A model generated the notes under the pieces. The model did no database searches. It saw nothing but the letters and a program-made list of their open reading frames with translations, and was not told where the DNA came from. A stretch of 64,000 bases of DNA, taken from assembly GCA_019395295.1 (NCBI GenBank), contig CM033346.1:11442004-11506003 (forward strand), in the 5' to 3' direction. Below, piece by piece: positions 32,415 to 45,650 of the stretch. The position numbers and the translations under genes were made by a program. Position 1 is the stretch's first letter, and each line of letters opens with the position of its first letter. The stretch is from Osmanthus fragrans. Its lineage: Eukaryota > Streptophyta > Magnoliopsida > Lamiales > Oleaceae.

Positions 32415-32934
32415 GGGCCTGTGTTAATAGGCGAAAATTTTGCGCTGTTTGATAGTCTTTTTTTCCTATGAAATTGATTTCCACCAAATTTCAAGGTACA
32501 ACCACTTGAAGCGTGATTTCGTGGAATTCAATGAATTGCTATATGGTGGGAATTGGTTTCCACCTTTTTTTTTAACAATAGAAACAAATTCTAAGATAAA
32601 GTGTAAAAAAAAAAAAATTATCCATTTAATTAACAAATTCCATGCAAAACAAAGTCAAACGTAAAAAAAAAAAAAAAAAAAAAAAAAATTTATTTATTTA
32701 TTTATTTTTGACAATCTAAACATATTTTGTCCCCAATTGTAAAAAAAAAAATTATCCATTTAATTGACAATTTGCATAAAAAAACAAAGTCAAACGTATT
32801 ATAATAGAAAAGTGAAAAATTATACCAATCAAACACCTTTAATTCAATTCCCGGTAAAACAATTTCAAGCAATTCAATCCCCTACAATTCAATTTCTTTC
32901 CACCCATTTTCCACTCTTGCAATCAAACGGACCT
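32415..32934. mobile_element. Longer Tourist-like element with internal repeats
   Basis: The left end GGGCCTGTGTTAATAGG follows TAA, and the right end CAATCAAACGGACC precedes TTAA. Internally, AAATTATCCATTTAATT...ACAAAGTCAAACGTA occurs twice (about 32618-32662 and 32750-32798) separated by A-rich and TTTA-rich tracts. Confidence 0.5.
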
Positions 32935-32937
32935 TAA

Positions 32938-33758
32938 GATTCGTAATCTACCTTTTTTTTTTTTTTTTTTTTTTTTTCATTTTAATCTCAATTCTTGAAG
33001 TTGACAAATACATGAATGGAATGATGATCAATATTCATAATTTTTCAATAATCTCTCCCGGATAGAATTAAACTAATTTTTAATATGACTTTGCTACATT
33101 TCTATGAAGGATGAAAATACGTAAAGAAGCTTGAAAAACTAGAATATTCAGTTAACGACCACAAAAAGCATAGGGGTGTTTATAAATTAATTTTACAAAC
33201 ATCTATGAGTGAAACTTACACTCTCTAGTATTTATAATTGATTCAGTTTTCCCGTCTGATGGAGTGGATAGGGCTTGTAAGCGAATTCTGACATTAAGCC
33301 CAGCTGCCTGATTACATGAGTTTTAATTTCTAGTTTTTCTCAAAAACCGTTTAACTCACACAAGTTTTGTGCGGTTTGATAGTCTACCAATGCAATTCAA
33401 TAGTCAACAAGTTCGATGTCATGTTTAGGAATTTCTGGTCCGAGTAGTTCGATTTGATCTTGATCTAATAACAATGGCTAAATCCTTTATCTTGAAGTTG
33501 TTTTTCCTCACCCACACCCCAAAGGGTAATGGTTTGGACTTATCATTGTAAAGTCCCAAGGATGTTGCAAAAGTTCAATTAAATCCTACTTAATATGCAT
33601 TCAATTTTTATTAAGGCCCCTCCCCCCCGCCACCCGGAGACTACTTCAATCGAAAAAAAGATTAAAATCTAAGTCAAAATCAACAATTAATTTTAATTAA
33701 AAATTTTGAAAGATCAGCAAATTTTAATCACATATTTTATCAACTTTAATCAAAATCT

Positions 33759-33790
<32 letters not shown>

Positions 33791-35689
33791 TTTCTCAAAA
33801 CAATACAAGGACTATTTATAATGTAGCGTTTTTACTCTAGAGTTAGCTCATGAACATCAACGATCAATGAACGGTGTCTTGATAGAGTCGGTAGTATATC
33901 AAGTGCAACTAGACATCCTTCAACCTATTCATAAGAAGGAGTTCAATTTGCGAGTCCAATTTCAACGAAACAAAGAAGACTTGAGCACATGTTAGGTGTT
34001 TATAACTCATTTAGAAACGGTTAAAAAGAGTTAAACCAACTTTTATTTATAGATTTCATGGAATTTTTAAGTACTTATATCTATCTCCTTATAAAAATAA
34101 AAATAAAAAATTATTTATAAATACTTCTCAAACAAGCACTAGGGTTGGTACTCTTGTATTCAAGCAAGTAATAAATGAAAATTTAACTTTTTTGTAAGAA
34201 AAATGAAAACCTTAAAAACCAATAATAATATTTATTAATTATCAATTTCACATACCAATTATCTAATGTTTTTTTTTCTCTTTTTGTTATTTGTTACACA
34301 GGAAGAATTGGTCCAATTTGAATCCAATTTGAAGATTCTCAACCTTTTTGACTTAAACCATTGGATATATACTGGTCTAAATATCTAGTAACTTATTTGA
34401 AAAAAATACATCAAACTTATTAGAGAAAATTATAGTAGGATACTTAATCTTTGACAAATAAGCATTTGAATATTCTTCAACGACATTAACGTATCAAACA
34501 TTTCATCTATAGTGCGCATTGGTCCCACTATACAAAAATCGCTAGTTTCCTTTCTCTATCTTGCCCGTAGTTTCTTTTACGAGAGTTTTTGTCAACCTAC
34601 CTCCAAAACTTGGGGGGGGGGGGAACGGAAAAATGAAAATGAACTCTTTCCTATCTCCTCCATCTTCTATAATCGATACCCAATTCAAATAAATGCTTAA
34701 TTTTTAAAGGTTGAAGATCGGTACAAATATTTCATTATGTTAAGCAATACAGTAGAAAGGGTCATGTCCAAAGTAATGTGACAGCAAATCAATAATTTAA
34801 AGCAAGTGACCTACTTGTTTGTTGCAAAATTATTAAGATATATAAACGTGAATAGTAATAATTGCATAGTTAATGAAGAAGCCAGTATGAATTAATGAAG
34901 TTGGGCAATAATTGTTAAGTATCTAAATAATATTTTGAATAATACTAAGTCAAGTTGCACAAAACACAAATAGAATTTGAAGCTCGTGCTGTACAAAACA
35001 GCTGGCTGCGGCTGCTTTGGTCCTTAACGAAAAAAATTACTTACGAATACTGTACAAGGACGAGTTCACATGAATTCGACCAGATAATTAATGGGCCCCT
35101 ACCTCTCACACGAATAATTTTTATTTAATGAAAATCTCTTACAATCATGCTGCGTGAATAGAAAGTTTGACATAATATCACATGACATTTTATCATTGGA
35201 CTGTTTTAAATATAGTCAACTTTCCCACCCATTCACCTCTTGCCACGACTTCGCATCTGATCTGACAAATTAGCATTATTCAATCTCTTTAACATGGGAA
35301 GCTTCCAGGGAGGAGGTATCCACCAAGAATAAACGGTCAAGAACGAGTAAGAAAGAATAAATAGATGATCAACTCAATTAGCCATGACTTTTTGAATCGT
35401 CCATCCCGTCCATGGGGTACCTATGCTATGGCTATGTGTTTGGTCAAATAACAAAGCAAGCGCCGACCCTCAACTGCGTTGATATTCTTGAATTTTTAGA
35501 AACAAGAAAGTGAGTGAGTGAGTTTTCTTGTTAACCCTAGCTACTACCTAACATATTCAAGATTATTTTTTCTGCTTTTTTCTTGACAACATGAAGAATA
35601 AATCCTAATTTTTGTTCTTCTTCATTTGTCTAGAGTAGATCTGTCAGATTGAGTTTAGAAAGTGACACTGGAAAATAGGCGTACAGATC
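32938..35689. other. Spacer and upstream region of the NGATHA-like gene
   Basis: It contains a truncated MITE-like piece at about 33613-33770 (GGCCCCTCCCCCCCGCC ... AATCAAAATCTAAAAAA) and a run of 12 G at 34612-34623. The last several hundred bases should hold the promoter and leader of the B3 gene. If the leader includes it, a five-codon upstream ORF (ATG at 35591, stop at 35606-35608) precedes the start. Confidence 0.4.
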
Positions 35690-36967
35690 ATGAATTTCAT
35701 GTCAGGTAGGCCGGGATTTTATGAAGAAGAAGCGAGTTCAGAAGGTATGAATCCTTCATCACGGTACTCTTTCTTCCCCTCATCTTCTGAGCAAAAAGGT
35801 GTTGTACCTTGCACCTACCACCGGCAAGAAGCTGAGGAATCTCTGAGATGTGCTCAACCTGAGCTCATGCCGGACTCTTCGCCCAACAACAACGGAGATG
35901 GGGAGGAGACTAATGATTCCGATGATCATATTGTTCTTCGCCGAGGAGAAGGCAGTAGTATGGCTGGAAACTCCATCTTTATCGAGAGGGAGCACATGTT
36001 TGACAAGGTAGTGACACCAAGCGATGTAGGGAAGCTCAATCGATTAGTCATTCCAAAACAATATGCAGAAAAGTATTTCCCCTTAGATTCATCCACGAAT
36101 GAGAAAGGACTTCTGTTGAATTTCGAGGATAGAAATGGAAAGCCATGGCGATTCAGGTACTCCTACTGGAACAGCAGCCAAAGCTATGTAATGACCAAAG
36201 GATGGAGCCGCTTTGTTAAGGAAAAGAAGCTTGATGCAGGTGACACAGTCTCTTTTCAGCGTGGGGTCGGCGACTTGGGAAAGGATCGATTATTCATTGA
36301 TTGGAGGCGCCGTCCAGATGCGCTTCACCTTTCTCCTCCTATTCCTCCTCTGTCAGCTCCACATCAATTCTCTTTCCACAGGACTCCTCATCCGTGGAAT
36401 CATCTATATTTTCAGTCACAGGGGCCACCATTGACCGGGGATTATTCACACTTTATGCAACCCAACGTCAATACTCATCAATCTCATCCAAATAATACAT
36501 ACGGATATGGTAATGGACCTTACGGTTATAGTAGTAACGTTATAACCGGAAACCCTTGTTCGGCTGGCTCGATAGTCTACGTTAGATCGGCTGCCGGAGC
36601 TGGAGCTGGAACTGGAGCATTAGCCCCACGTCAGCTCGGAATGGTGCAGATGCAAAGGGGAGGTGGGGTTGGGGTTGGGGTTGAGCAAATGGTGTTTGAA
36701 TCGGTGCCGGTGGTCCAAGGGAAGTCTGCAGCAAAGCGACTCAGGCTGTTTGGTGTGAACATGGAGTGTCCCCTTTCGGAGTCAGATGAATGTGATATAT
36801 TGTCTTCCACAACTGTAACACACACAACAATGGAACTTCAGCCTCCCCCTTTTGATTCATCTTCATTTCCTAAATCATTTTCTTTTCTCCAGTCAAGGTC
36901 CCAAACTGTGCCCTCGGACCTGCTCAACAAGGGCAAGAGTTCTATGTCCTTGGATTTAGACATCTGA
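35690..36967 (+). CDS. NGA: NGATHA-like B3-domain transcription factor
   Basis: A 425-residue nuclear DNA-binding protein with one plant B3 domain at about 103-208 (FDKVVTPSDVGKLNRLVIPK, then WRFRYSYWNSSQSYVMTKGW and RFVKEKKLDAGD). Three features place it in the NGATHA group of the RAV/LAV B3 family: no AP2 domain, a KRLRLFGVNMEC block (349-360) carrying the RLFGV repression motif, and a C-terminal KGKSSMSLDLDI. In Arabidopsis NGA proteins limit growth of lateral organ margins and act in style and stigma development and in hormone and stress responses. The coding region is one exon. The N-terminal arm before B3 (102 aa, Ser/Glu/Asp-rich) looks longer than in the Arabidopsis NGA proteins I know. 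A Gly/Ala-rich stretch (302-334) is low complexity. ATG 35690 is the first in frame and is followed by another at 35699. Confidence 0.92.
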   Translation: MNFMSGRPGFYEEEASSEGMNPSSRYSFFPSSSEQKGVVPCTYHRQEAEESLRCAQPELMPDSSPNNNGDGEETNDSDDHIVLRRGEGSSMAGNSIFIEREHMFDKVVTPSDVGKLNRLVIPKQYAEKYFPLDSSTNEKGLLLNFEDRNGKPWRFRYSYWNSSQSYVMTKGWSRFVKEKKLDAGDTVSFQRGVGDLGKDRLFIDWRRRPDALHLSPPIPPLSAPHQFSFHRTPHPWNHLYFQSQGPPLTGDYSHFMQPNVNTHQSHPNNTYGYGNGPYGYSSNVITGNPCSAGSIVYVRSAAGAGAGTGALAPRQLGMVQMQRGGGVGVGVEQMVFESVPVVQGKSAAKRLRLFGVNMECPLSESDECDILSSTTVTHTTMELQPPPFDSSSFPKSFSFLQSRSQTVPSDLLNKGKSSMSLDLDI

Positions 36968-37975
36968 TCCGAAGAATTCATGTCCACATTTTGAGATTCA
37001 AAAAAGGTAAGATTCTGCAGCAGAAGAAGCATAAATCTTCACCAATATTGCTCAACTTCATTGTCCAACCACAGTGGCGCTCGGAGATATTGTCACATCA
37101 TCACATGGAAGAACATTACACCATCATTTCAGAATGCTGAGATTTCATTAGCATCACAAAAGCTTCATCAGAGATAAAAGATAACTTCCACATTACTAAT
37201 GTTTCAGTCTGTGTATAAAGACATAATACTACATAGATAGATCACAGATACATTGATGTAGTTCCTTCAAGCCCGTTATTTTATGCATTCCCTAAGTAGG
37301 GCATGGATCCTCAAAATGTATCCATGCCAAATTTGCCATATGTACTATTTTAGTTACTTTCTCTAAGTTCTTGTAATCTACTTTGGATCATCAACTGATA
37401 TTAACTCTCTTCCTAAATTTTCTCTATATGTATTGTGCTGGTTAACATAATGTGTAGCTAGAGAATTGAACTGCTTCATCTTTTATTACTTTTGTTTTTA
37501 ATAGCTTTTGTTAGGTTGTTATTGTTGTCGCTGCTTAGATGGGCACGCCGGCAGGTGCAGCAACAGAATTGTTGCAGAGCTTTAAAAGGTACGTCTTCTA
37601 GCTTAATTTGCTTACATTCATCATTAATTCCTGCAAGCTTCTTTCCATCTCTTTATTACTTTCTCTTCTTTTTTTCCACAATTGTTGGTTTGTATATAAT
37701 ATATTCTTTCTTTCACTGGCCTTGTTTTTCCATCAAAGTTACAATAGGCCTGTGATTCTTCCATTTAAAGGTGCACTAGCATAATAGACCTGGGATGGTC
37801 ACATTAATTCTTTATACTTATTATGTACTGATCATCAATATTAAAGAAGAAGCTATTTGCTTTATATGCTTGCTTTCTTCTTGATTAATGTGGATATTGA
37901 TTAATTTCTAGGTTCTTTCTAGTCATTTTCTTTAGCATTAGCTATCCCATAAGAAAAATTTTCCCAAAAAAGAAG
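36968..37975 (+). other. 3' flank of the NGATHA-like gene
   Basis: Probable 3' untranslated region. Possible splice signals such as AAAG|GTAAGA near 37007 would allow a 3'-UTR intron, but this is not testable here. No further gene is seen. Confidence 0.35.
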
Positions 37976-39830
37976 TGAAAATGTTATTAGCAAGTCAAAT
38001 TATATGCATAAAATGGAATTGAAATCACATAATTGACTGTTTCCAGTTTCACATTCCCATTATAATGTTTCTGGTATTTACAATATAGCAGCTCTATAAA
38101 TATTGCTTGTGATAAATCATATTTGATGCCACAATACTCCCAATGAACAAATTTATCAATGTCAAATACTGATAAGCACTTCCAAGTGTCACCAAGCCGT
38201 CTTTCTTCCTTTCCGAACTCCGAGTGGTGTCTTATTGAGTAATGCTTTAGTTGGGCTTTTGTAGATATAGTCAATGCATGGTTGAATGTGTGTCAACCGA
38301 AAAAGATTTGTGCAACCTATTCATGAAGCATGGACTTGGCCCAATTTCTACCATACCTTGATTATGCTTTTATAAGCTAATTATTTGGCTTTGGTGGCCA
38401 ATTGTGTGCTATGTGTCACTGCTTTTATCTTTCAGTAAACTTGGTTGGGGGGAAATTCATAGCAGAAACCCCCTTTTTTTGTTGCAGTGTTAGTAATCAA
38501 TAAATAGGTAAAATACCCACAGTTTTCATATGATCTCCATAGGACCACGAGTCTGTATGCACCAATTCAAGTTCTTCCTTTCCTCTTGAAGATCCTTCTT
38601 TTCAAAAAAAGATTGTGTCTGATGCTTTCCATGCGCACATTCTTCACAAATGTCAGAAAATCTTTTACTTTGGGCAATCAATGAACCATGTTCTTCAGTT
38701 GAAATAATTTGAGTCTATGAATATTTGTATCTCAATGCAATATTTTCAAAAAGCTCGATTGTAAATGGAAAGCTTTTGATTCCCCTCATTAATCTATTTA
38801 TTTTTTTAAAATTTCACCAGCATCAATTCATTTTTTATATAATTTTTACAACTGTTAGCTTCAATTCACTGCATATACATGCTTCATGCTGCCCATATAC
38901 AAGTTTTGAACTGATCAATCACGAATAATTAGTTTTCTACCCTGATTAATTAAGCTCAATCCCTTTCTTTTTATGGACACCAATGGTTCCTCTTCATTTC
39001 CATTCATCAAAGCACCATTTCCCATCTTAATAGGTATAGATAGTGAAGTGAAGTATATATGCAATGCTAATAAATTTTTCATGTTGTTGCTACATATTGT
39101 CAAGATACCAAAGGTTATTCGTTTATTCAGTTGCACTAGGGAGATAGCAGAAAGTAAATTCTTGTTACCTTCATTTTGTTTCACAAATTGTATTTTGACT
39201 ATTTTCACTCTATAATACTAATTCAAATGATTAAATTTTCCATTCCTTTGTGACAAGTTTCTACATCTACGTAACTTTCTTCTGGCAATTTATTTTACAA
39301 CCTTGTACATTGAGCTTTTACCTCTCTCAAATGTGTTTATCTGCAAAATGTATCACCTATTGATGATCTTCCCTTAATTTGTCCCTTACAAGATAATCCA
39401 ACGACCCATAAATATAATTTACATTCAAAGACACTATATCAATCCTCTTTCTATGACACTTTATGTTGTATACTGTCAAATCTATTCAACAATAGTATCA
39501 AAATCATGGAAAATATTGATTTTTCTTTATGTTTTCATCCAAACATCTCATCTGATTCAAAATATCAGCTAGTTTTGAATAGTAGTCTTGAATAGTTTTA
39601 GTTTCTCAGTTTCAAATTTATAAACATCTCTTTAAGACTTGGAAAGATCAAACATTTTTCATCTTCAAATTTTCTAGAAGCTGACCTGCTTTCTTGACTG
39701 TTGTAGTACTAATGGCCCTTGAAAAAGGATTGGGGAGACGACTTGTTGGATGCATGAGAGAGACTTTGGAAATTTTGGTGCACTGTTGGAATCGCCATAA
39801 GGTTTGATTCTTTGAAATACTAGATTTGAA
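37976..39830 (-). mobile_element. Heavily decayed Ty1/copia remnant
   Basis: Minus-strand fragments are recognisable despite many stops. CEECAHGKHQTQSFFEKKD followed by ELELVHTDS (about 38555-38665) is the integrase zinc-binding CxxCxxGK and HxD region of copia elements. Frames at 39400-39700 resemble a copia gag. No LTR pair was found. The element lies downstream of and opposite to the NGATHA-like gene and is clearly dead. Confidence 0.55.
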
Positions 39831-40766
39831 ACTGTCTATATTTTAGACCAAGGGTAAATATTCTCTAGATATTAAAATTGGTAGGGGATGCGACCCTACT
39901 TTTCTTCTTGAAATGAACCCTAATTTATTGCTTCAAATTTTCCATTCTAGAGATACCTGTTGTAAGCCATTGAAATGTAGGTAGTGTAATATTAGTAAGA
40001 AAATGCAGCCAAAAAAAAAAAAAAAAAAACTGAATTTGGGAGAAAATTGAAGGTAAAAGTTTATTGCAAAGAAGGAAGAACACAAATAAGATTGTGCAGC
40101 CTATTATTTCAGATTTTTCTATCCCTTTTTAGTCTAATTGTGATAAGTTTATGCAAGAATTAGTGTACCTTAAGGTTGTCATTGGTACACAGAATTAGAC
40201 ATAAGATTAGTAGATATATTATATAGATAGTATTAGAGTGAACTGAGGTGGATTATTACTATTTTTATTTTATTTTTTGGTTTATTCGGAAAAAAAAAAA
40301 ATTTATTTACACGATCTTTTTTAGGCTAACCAGATAACATAATTCGGAGAGGGAAAGTTAGTTTAGAATGGATAAAAATGTTAATGTAAATAGTATTCTT
40401 TTGGACAAAAAGCTTATAAATACTATCCACTTTAGTTCACTATAATACGTTATTCTTTAATTTTGCGCATAATTTCTTGTACGGTCTAATTGAATGAAGC
40501 AAATGTGGCGTAAAAGTGTAAAAAATATATGAACCGTTTATTCTATCTATTGTTACTTGGCTCCTGCTTGGTACACAAACTTTAAACATATTATCAACCT
40601 CGTATTCTCTCAATAAAATAATTGTGTATGCGAACTCATAACTTTTTTCTACTTTTTAACTACATATTTTTCAAAAATATCTCTTTTCATAAAATCTATT
40701 TAAAAAAAATCCACTGTCCTTCAATTTACCTCACATATTTATAATTAAGTCAGCAAATTATTAATT
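39831..40766. other. AT-rich spacer, no gene seen
   Basis: It includes an A tract of about 19 (40011-40029). There is no coding sequence. Confidence 0.4.
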
Positions 40767-41380
40767 AGCCAAGATGTTATAAAACAAGGCAATACCAATT
40801 TGCTTCGTTACCGCTTGTTAGATTTCATAAACGAGAGTAATATGGCAAGATGAGAGTAACAATCTAGGACACCAAGATTTACGTGGAAAAACACCATGGG
40901 TAGAAGAGGAAAAATCAATATAAGATGAAAGAATACAAGATGTTGTGTTTCTAACTTGTTTTTTATCTAATGAAGAGTCAACTATATATAGAATGCTTGC
41001 CAAACCCTAATTATAGTATTATAGATGGAAAGAGCATCTTAAAATTCGTCAAATCGCAAAATATGCTTGGGTCGGGTAACACCAACGCTCAAGCCAAAAA
41101 GCTCGTGTGCATCGAGCAGCACGCAGTGCTCAAGCGCCCACCTCATGGACATGGAGCAATGGGACAACATTTCGTTTGGCGCTCAAGAGTTGAATCTCCA
41201 TTCCAAATTCGATTTTCACAACCAATTGGCGCCTAGACGTCCCAAAAATTCCAAATCCATATTTTAACATCTTGAAAGCCTTCTTCAACCAAAACGCCAA
41301 TTTCCAACGAAATTTGAATTACAAAATAAGAGATCCAATCAAGGTTAATATTTTGAATGTGTAGACAACTACTAGCAATG
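40767..41380. mobile_element. LTR-like retrotransposon fragment
   Basis: GACACCAAGATTTACGTGGAAAA and ACTATATATAGAATGC, together with a GC-richer zone of GCTCAAGCGCCCACC type, resemble LTRs of plant copia elements, which often contain AAGATTTACGTGGAAAAC. Ends and target duplications are not defined. Confidence 0.35.
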
Positions 41381-42593
41381 GCATGTCTTGCACTAGGAAT
41401 CTTTAGTTGCACGTGAAGAGGTCGATAATACAAAATATTGTAATAATTAGATACCCAGATATATTTTTTGAAATTCATACATAAAGTTTATAGGATCTAT
41501 CTATAAGCCTAGCTTTATTTAAATTTAAAAGTTTTTTTTTTTTGAAAGGAGTAGAATAAAAAATTAATATTGGTGGAGCTACCAAAGTTTTATTTTATAA
41601 AAGTAGCCCTTATAAAAGTAGCCTAGAGAGGCTAGCTAGGTTAGGTAGATACATACGGAGAAAATTATGAAAGTTAATAAACTATTAAATGATCAGCATA
41701 TATAGCAGCAGATAGCATGAATTATGCCACCATGGTGGCTTGATATTTATGAAAGTTGATAATCTATTATATGATCAGGATATATATATGTATGGCATGT
41801 TATATATATTAATGATGAATATAAAACATGGAACATATTTAGGAAGGGATCGATTTGACCTTTAGTTAAATATGCAAAAACTATAGATATATTTTTTTAC
41901 GTAAATGAGGACTACAAAGAATTAATGAAATTGCACTCAATTTGTCGTAGTCATATTTTTCTCTGTTTAATCACACATTATTTGAAGGATATATTGTAAA
42001 ATCATTATTGTACCCAAAATGCGGGAAGTCCCAAGTTCTATGAATGTATGCCAAATTGTGCCGACATATTTCCTTGTAAATGGATAGATAGATAGATAGA
42101 TACTAGGTTGGTCCTCCGCTCTCACCCCACAAGCATCCATGACTTTTTTTAGTTCTAGTAGGCCAAGTCTGGGATCAATCTACTCCAACTAAGATTTTTG
42201 TGACACACATATACATATAGAAAAAGTTGTTCGAATAAGGCCACGTCGTCCCTGTCCATACATCGGCGCCTCCCTCCGTCTAGCACAATTGTATACATAT
42301 GAATTTGGAGTCTAGAGAGATGGATTGTTAATGGAATCTAGATTGTGGGGTCCTACTGATGACACTTAACAATCAGTAAAGCCAGCTAACGAAATAAAAC
42401 AAGTAGAGTACATTTGCAGGATATGGGGATGAGCAATGAGAAGGCATATTCTGGCTGTGTAATTTTGGCTAAACAAAACTAACGGAAGCTTGTGCTATCC
42501 CAGATCTTTCATGTAGTAAGCAAACTGCAAATTGAGCCTCAACACTTTTTCTGCTTCCAAAAACTACATAATTACACAGATCACAAGATAATA
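41381..42593. other. Spacer, no gene seen
   Basis: It contains a short direct repeat, TATGAAAGTTxATAAxCTATTAxATGATCAG, near 41665 and 41750, and a (GATA)n tract near 42080-42100. Confidence 0.4.
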
Positions 42594-42601
42594 TCCATAC
42601 C

Positions 42602-43341
42602 TAAGGCTGGACAAAACTTCCGGATCCAATCGGACCAGACCGTACTCAACTTGAACTGAACCAAACTGAACGGTTATTCTTAAGTTAAATATCCACACGG
42701 GTATTTGAATCAAGGATCGACGGGTTTGGTTCGATTCTCGATTCTAGACTCAGAACTGAATAAGAACATAATCTTCCTAATTTTTTAAATTTATTTATTT
42801 TAAATAAACTAAATTATTTTATTATTTTAAAATAAATTTGTTAACTAATTAATTTAACCCAAACCCAAAATATGATTTTTCTATATCTAATTTTCAGCCC
42901 AAGTTCAACTTAATCAAATTGACTTAAGTTTTACGCAAATATATTATTCTACCGCAGTACCGTTTCTACAATTCTGGAGAAATTGAATTGAAAGCTCGGC
43001 CACGCCTCTTTTTATTATTGTGAGCTCGCTATCTTCATCTTCCTATGATTTTAACAATCAAATCTATGAAAAACTCAACAAAGAAGTGCAAAAGATACAT
43101 AAAATTGGACTACATTATTTTATAAGAGCTAATATTGAATATATCATTAGTTGAATTAATGTGACATTGTTGTAAGTATTAGAAAAAAAAAATATTGTAC
43201 GGAACTCATGAATCGAATGGAACCAAATCCGAACGATTCTATAATTAAATTTGGATCCGACGATTTCATTTACTAAATACCTGAAAATTCGGGTTCAATT
43301 CAATTCTCTTTAAAATTGAATCGGACCATGTCCCAACTCTA
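42602..43341. mobile_element. Non-autonomous hAT-type element (740 bp)
   Basis: The left end TAAGGCTGGACAAAACTTCC and right end GACCATGTCCCAACTCTA are imperfect inverted repeats of the TAGGGCTGGGCAAAA kind seen in plant hAT MITEs. Flanks TCCATACC (42594-42601) and TCCGTACT (43342-43349) agree at 6 of 8 bases. Subterminal GGATCCxATCGGACC-like strings recur near both ends. There is no transposase. Confidence 0.6.
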
Positions 43342-43349
43342 TCCGTACT

Positions 43350-45479
43350 TCCATTCTCGCTGCTTTAAACATTAATTTCATCCCATCACTTTTTAGTAAA
43401 CTGAAAAAAGTAATTAATTCGACCGACCGTTCATCAAACTTTCCATCTTAAACGTCACTTTACATAACTTGGCATACTGTTCCATACTTTTGGTGCTGTC
43501 TACTATTCCTAGGTGGTAGTAATTATTAAGGAGTGTTGAAAATAATGCAATATCATTATATTCTTCTTTCCCTTTTATGTTTATTGTTTTGCTGACTTAA
43601 GAATGAATTAAAATATTAAATATGTAAACCCCTACAAGTGATGAGTAGTTGTGGTTTCATGCTACTAGACCTAATGAAATGTGACGTATTAGGTTAAGGA
43701 TGCAACAAGTTGACGTCTGACTTATAGAATATAGGCCAAAGCCACAGCAGACCAAATGACTGTCAACTTGAATGAATATATAAGGAATGTCAAGGCCAAG
43801 AGAACACAGCCAGAAGAATTTAGTCCTCCTAGTCCTAGCTCAACACAATGATATAATTATAATTAAAAAAAAAACGAGGGAATAGGAATCTGAAATGACA
43901 ACATTAAATTCGAATAGGCAGTCCCCACCCTATGGAAAAAAAAAGGTTAAACAGTGTACATGTGATTTAGGTTATAGGTGTAATAAGCATTAAAAAAGGA
44001 TGGAAAGAAAAATTGAAGGAAGAAAAGTAGTTTACGGGTTTCTTTTGCCAACCATTTTCAATGAATCCAGACAGAAACGCGTGCGATATGTATATAATTA
44101 TGAACACTGATTGATATTGGAATTGCATGGACCACGTTGATATTTTGTTTCTTGATTTTAATACCTACCCTACCACGTACCCTTGAATATTTCGGTCCAT
44201 GTTTGGCTTGGCATTATCCAGCTGCTAGACTTTTACACGCTAAAGAGAGATATGCCAAAAGTCCTGGTTGGATCAATTCAAATCAGCCAAGACTAAGCGA
44301 ACAAGAATGAGAAGGTATGGCTGGCTGGCTGTAATAAGGTACAGCTAGCTAGGGTAGGTTGGCTTTTTTTTGTATTCTGATTTGAAGTAATAAGAAAGAT
44401 GGTATTTATACAATAGATAGATAGATAGATATATAGAACTGCAAGGATTTAACGGTGACAGTGCAAAGGAAAGCAGCAGATCCCAGAAAACAACTACGCA
44501 ATTATGTGTAGAGAGAGGTGTTGAAAGCAACTAATCATAGATACAGAGGCTGGCAGGATGCACAGCCGTAAAGATGATGGATACATGTTAGTCAAAAAAG
44601 AAGGATTGGATTGTGAATTTGTGATGAAGCAGGGAAGAAAGCAATGGAGTGGAGTGGAGTGGGCCTGAATCTTATTAACCTTTCCCGCCCTCATTTAATG
44701 CCGAGTTTCTTGTGCTAAGTATCGCAAACTGAATTTGCCCTAATGTTTGTTACTCTTGTCGCCCGTGCCAGTCCCCTACCTCTCTCTCCCACTCTTCTTT
44801 GTCTTTTCCTTTTTCGTCTCTTCTTCCTTACACATTTGTCTTCATTCCAATACTATTTGATTTATTATAAAATAATGGATACTTAATATCGTGGGATCGA
44901 GTCATGTTTCGTGTCATCATGCGAACTTGATATGATCAGGGTCGTTGTCTAAACTAGCCTATGATAACGTAGTCCATGTCAAGCCCAATCGTTTTTATAA
45001 GGTAAAAACATTTTTTTTAATGAAAATTCTACATTTTTTTAATGATTTTTTTTTTTTTTGTTCCTCCGGACTCCACCATTTGTCCATGTCATTATTTATT
45101 TCATAGAAATCTAATTTATTTATTTATTTTTTCCATAAAACACTTGGCACTCTAATTAAACTAGTATAAGTAAGTTTCGTTACTAGTGTGTATGTGGTAC
45201 TCCAATCTCCGAGCCATGAGGTCCCCCATTGCATTGCATGACATGTCACCTTTGTATATTTCTTGGTTAATGGCTGATGCATGGACTATCTTTGTACTTC
45301 CAAGCGGCCATTTGTCTCGTAAGCTCGTAATCTTTCACACTTCTGCTCCTACAGTGGTACCACTTCTCACTAATTATTAACTGAAAGCCAAAATCCTTTT
45401 ACAAATCTTCAATGAACTAATTCGTTCCTAGCCTGTCATGTCCTCTTCTCATCGACTTTTGTGTGTAGGAGTTTTAGAA
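43350..45479. other. Spacer, no gene seen
   Basis: Contains (GATA)n near 44417-44434 and a CT-rich piece near 44770-44830. Short frames on both strands have no recognised motif. Confidence 0.4.
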
Positions 45480-45482
45480 TAA

Positions 45483-45647
45483 GCCCTATTTAGTAGAGAT
45501 TAAAATTTAGATTTTAGTGTAAGTCGAACTTACACAATTAATTTTAATCACAAATTTCATGGATTCTACAATTTTCAACTACGCATTTCATCAATTTTTA
45601 TCAAAATTTTCTAAAAATCTAATTTTAATCCCCCGCCGAACAGGGGC
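45483..45647. mobile_element. Tourist-like MITE
   Basis: The ends GCCCTATTTAGTAGAG and CCGCCGAACAGGGGC are flanked by TAA (45480-45482 and 45648-45650). The interior AATTAATTTTAATCACAAATTTCAT is shared with the copy near 23355. Confidence 0.65.
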
Positions 45648-45650
45648 TAA

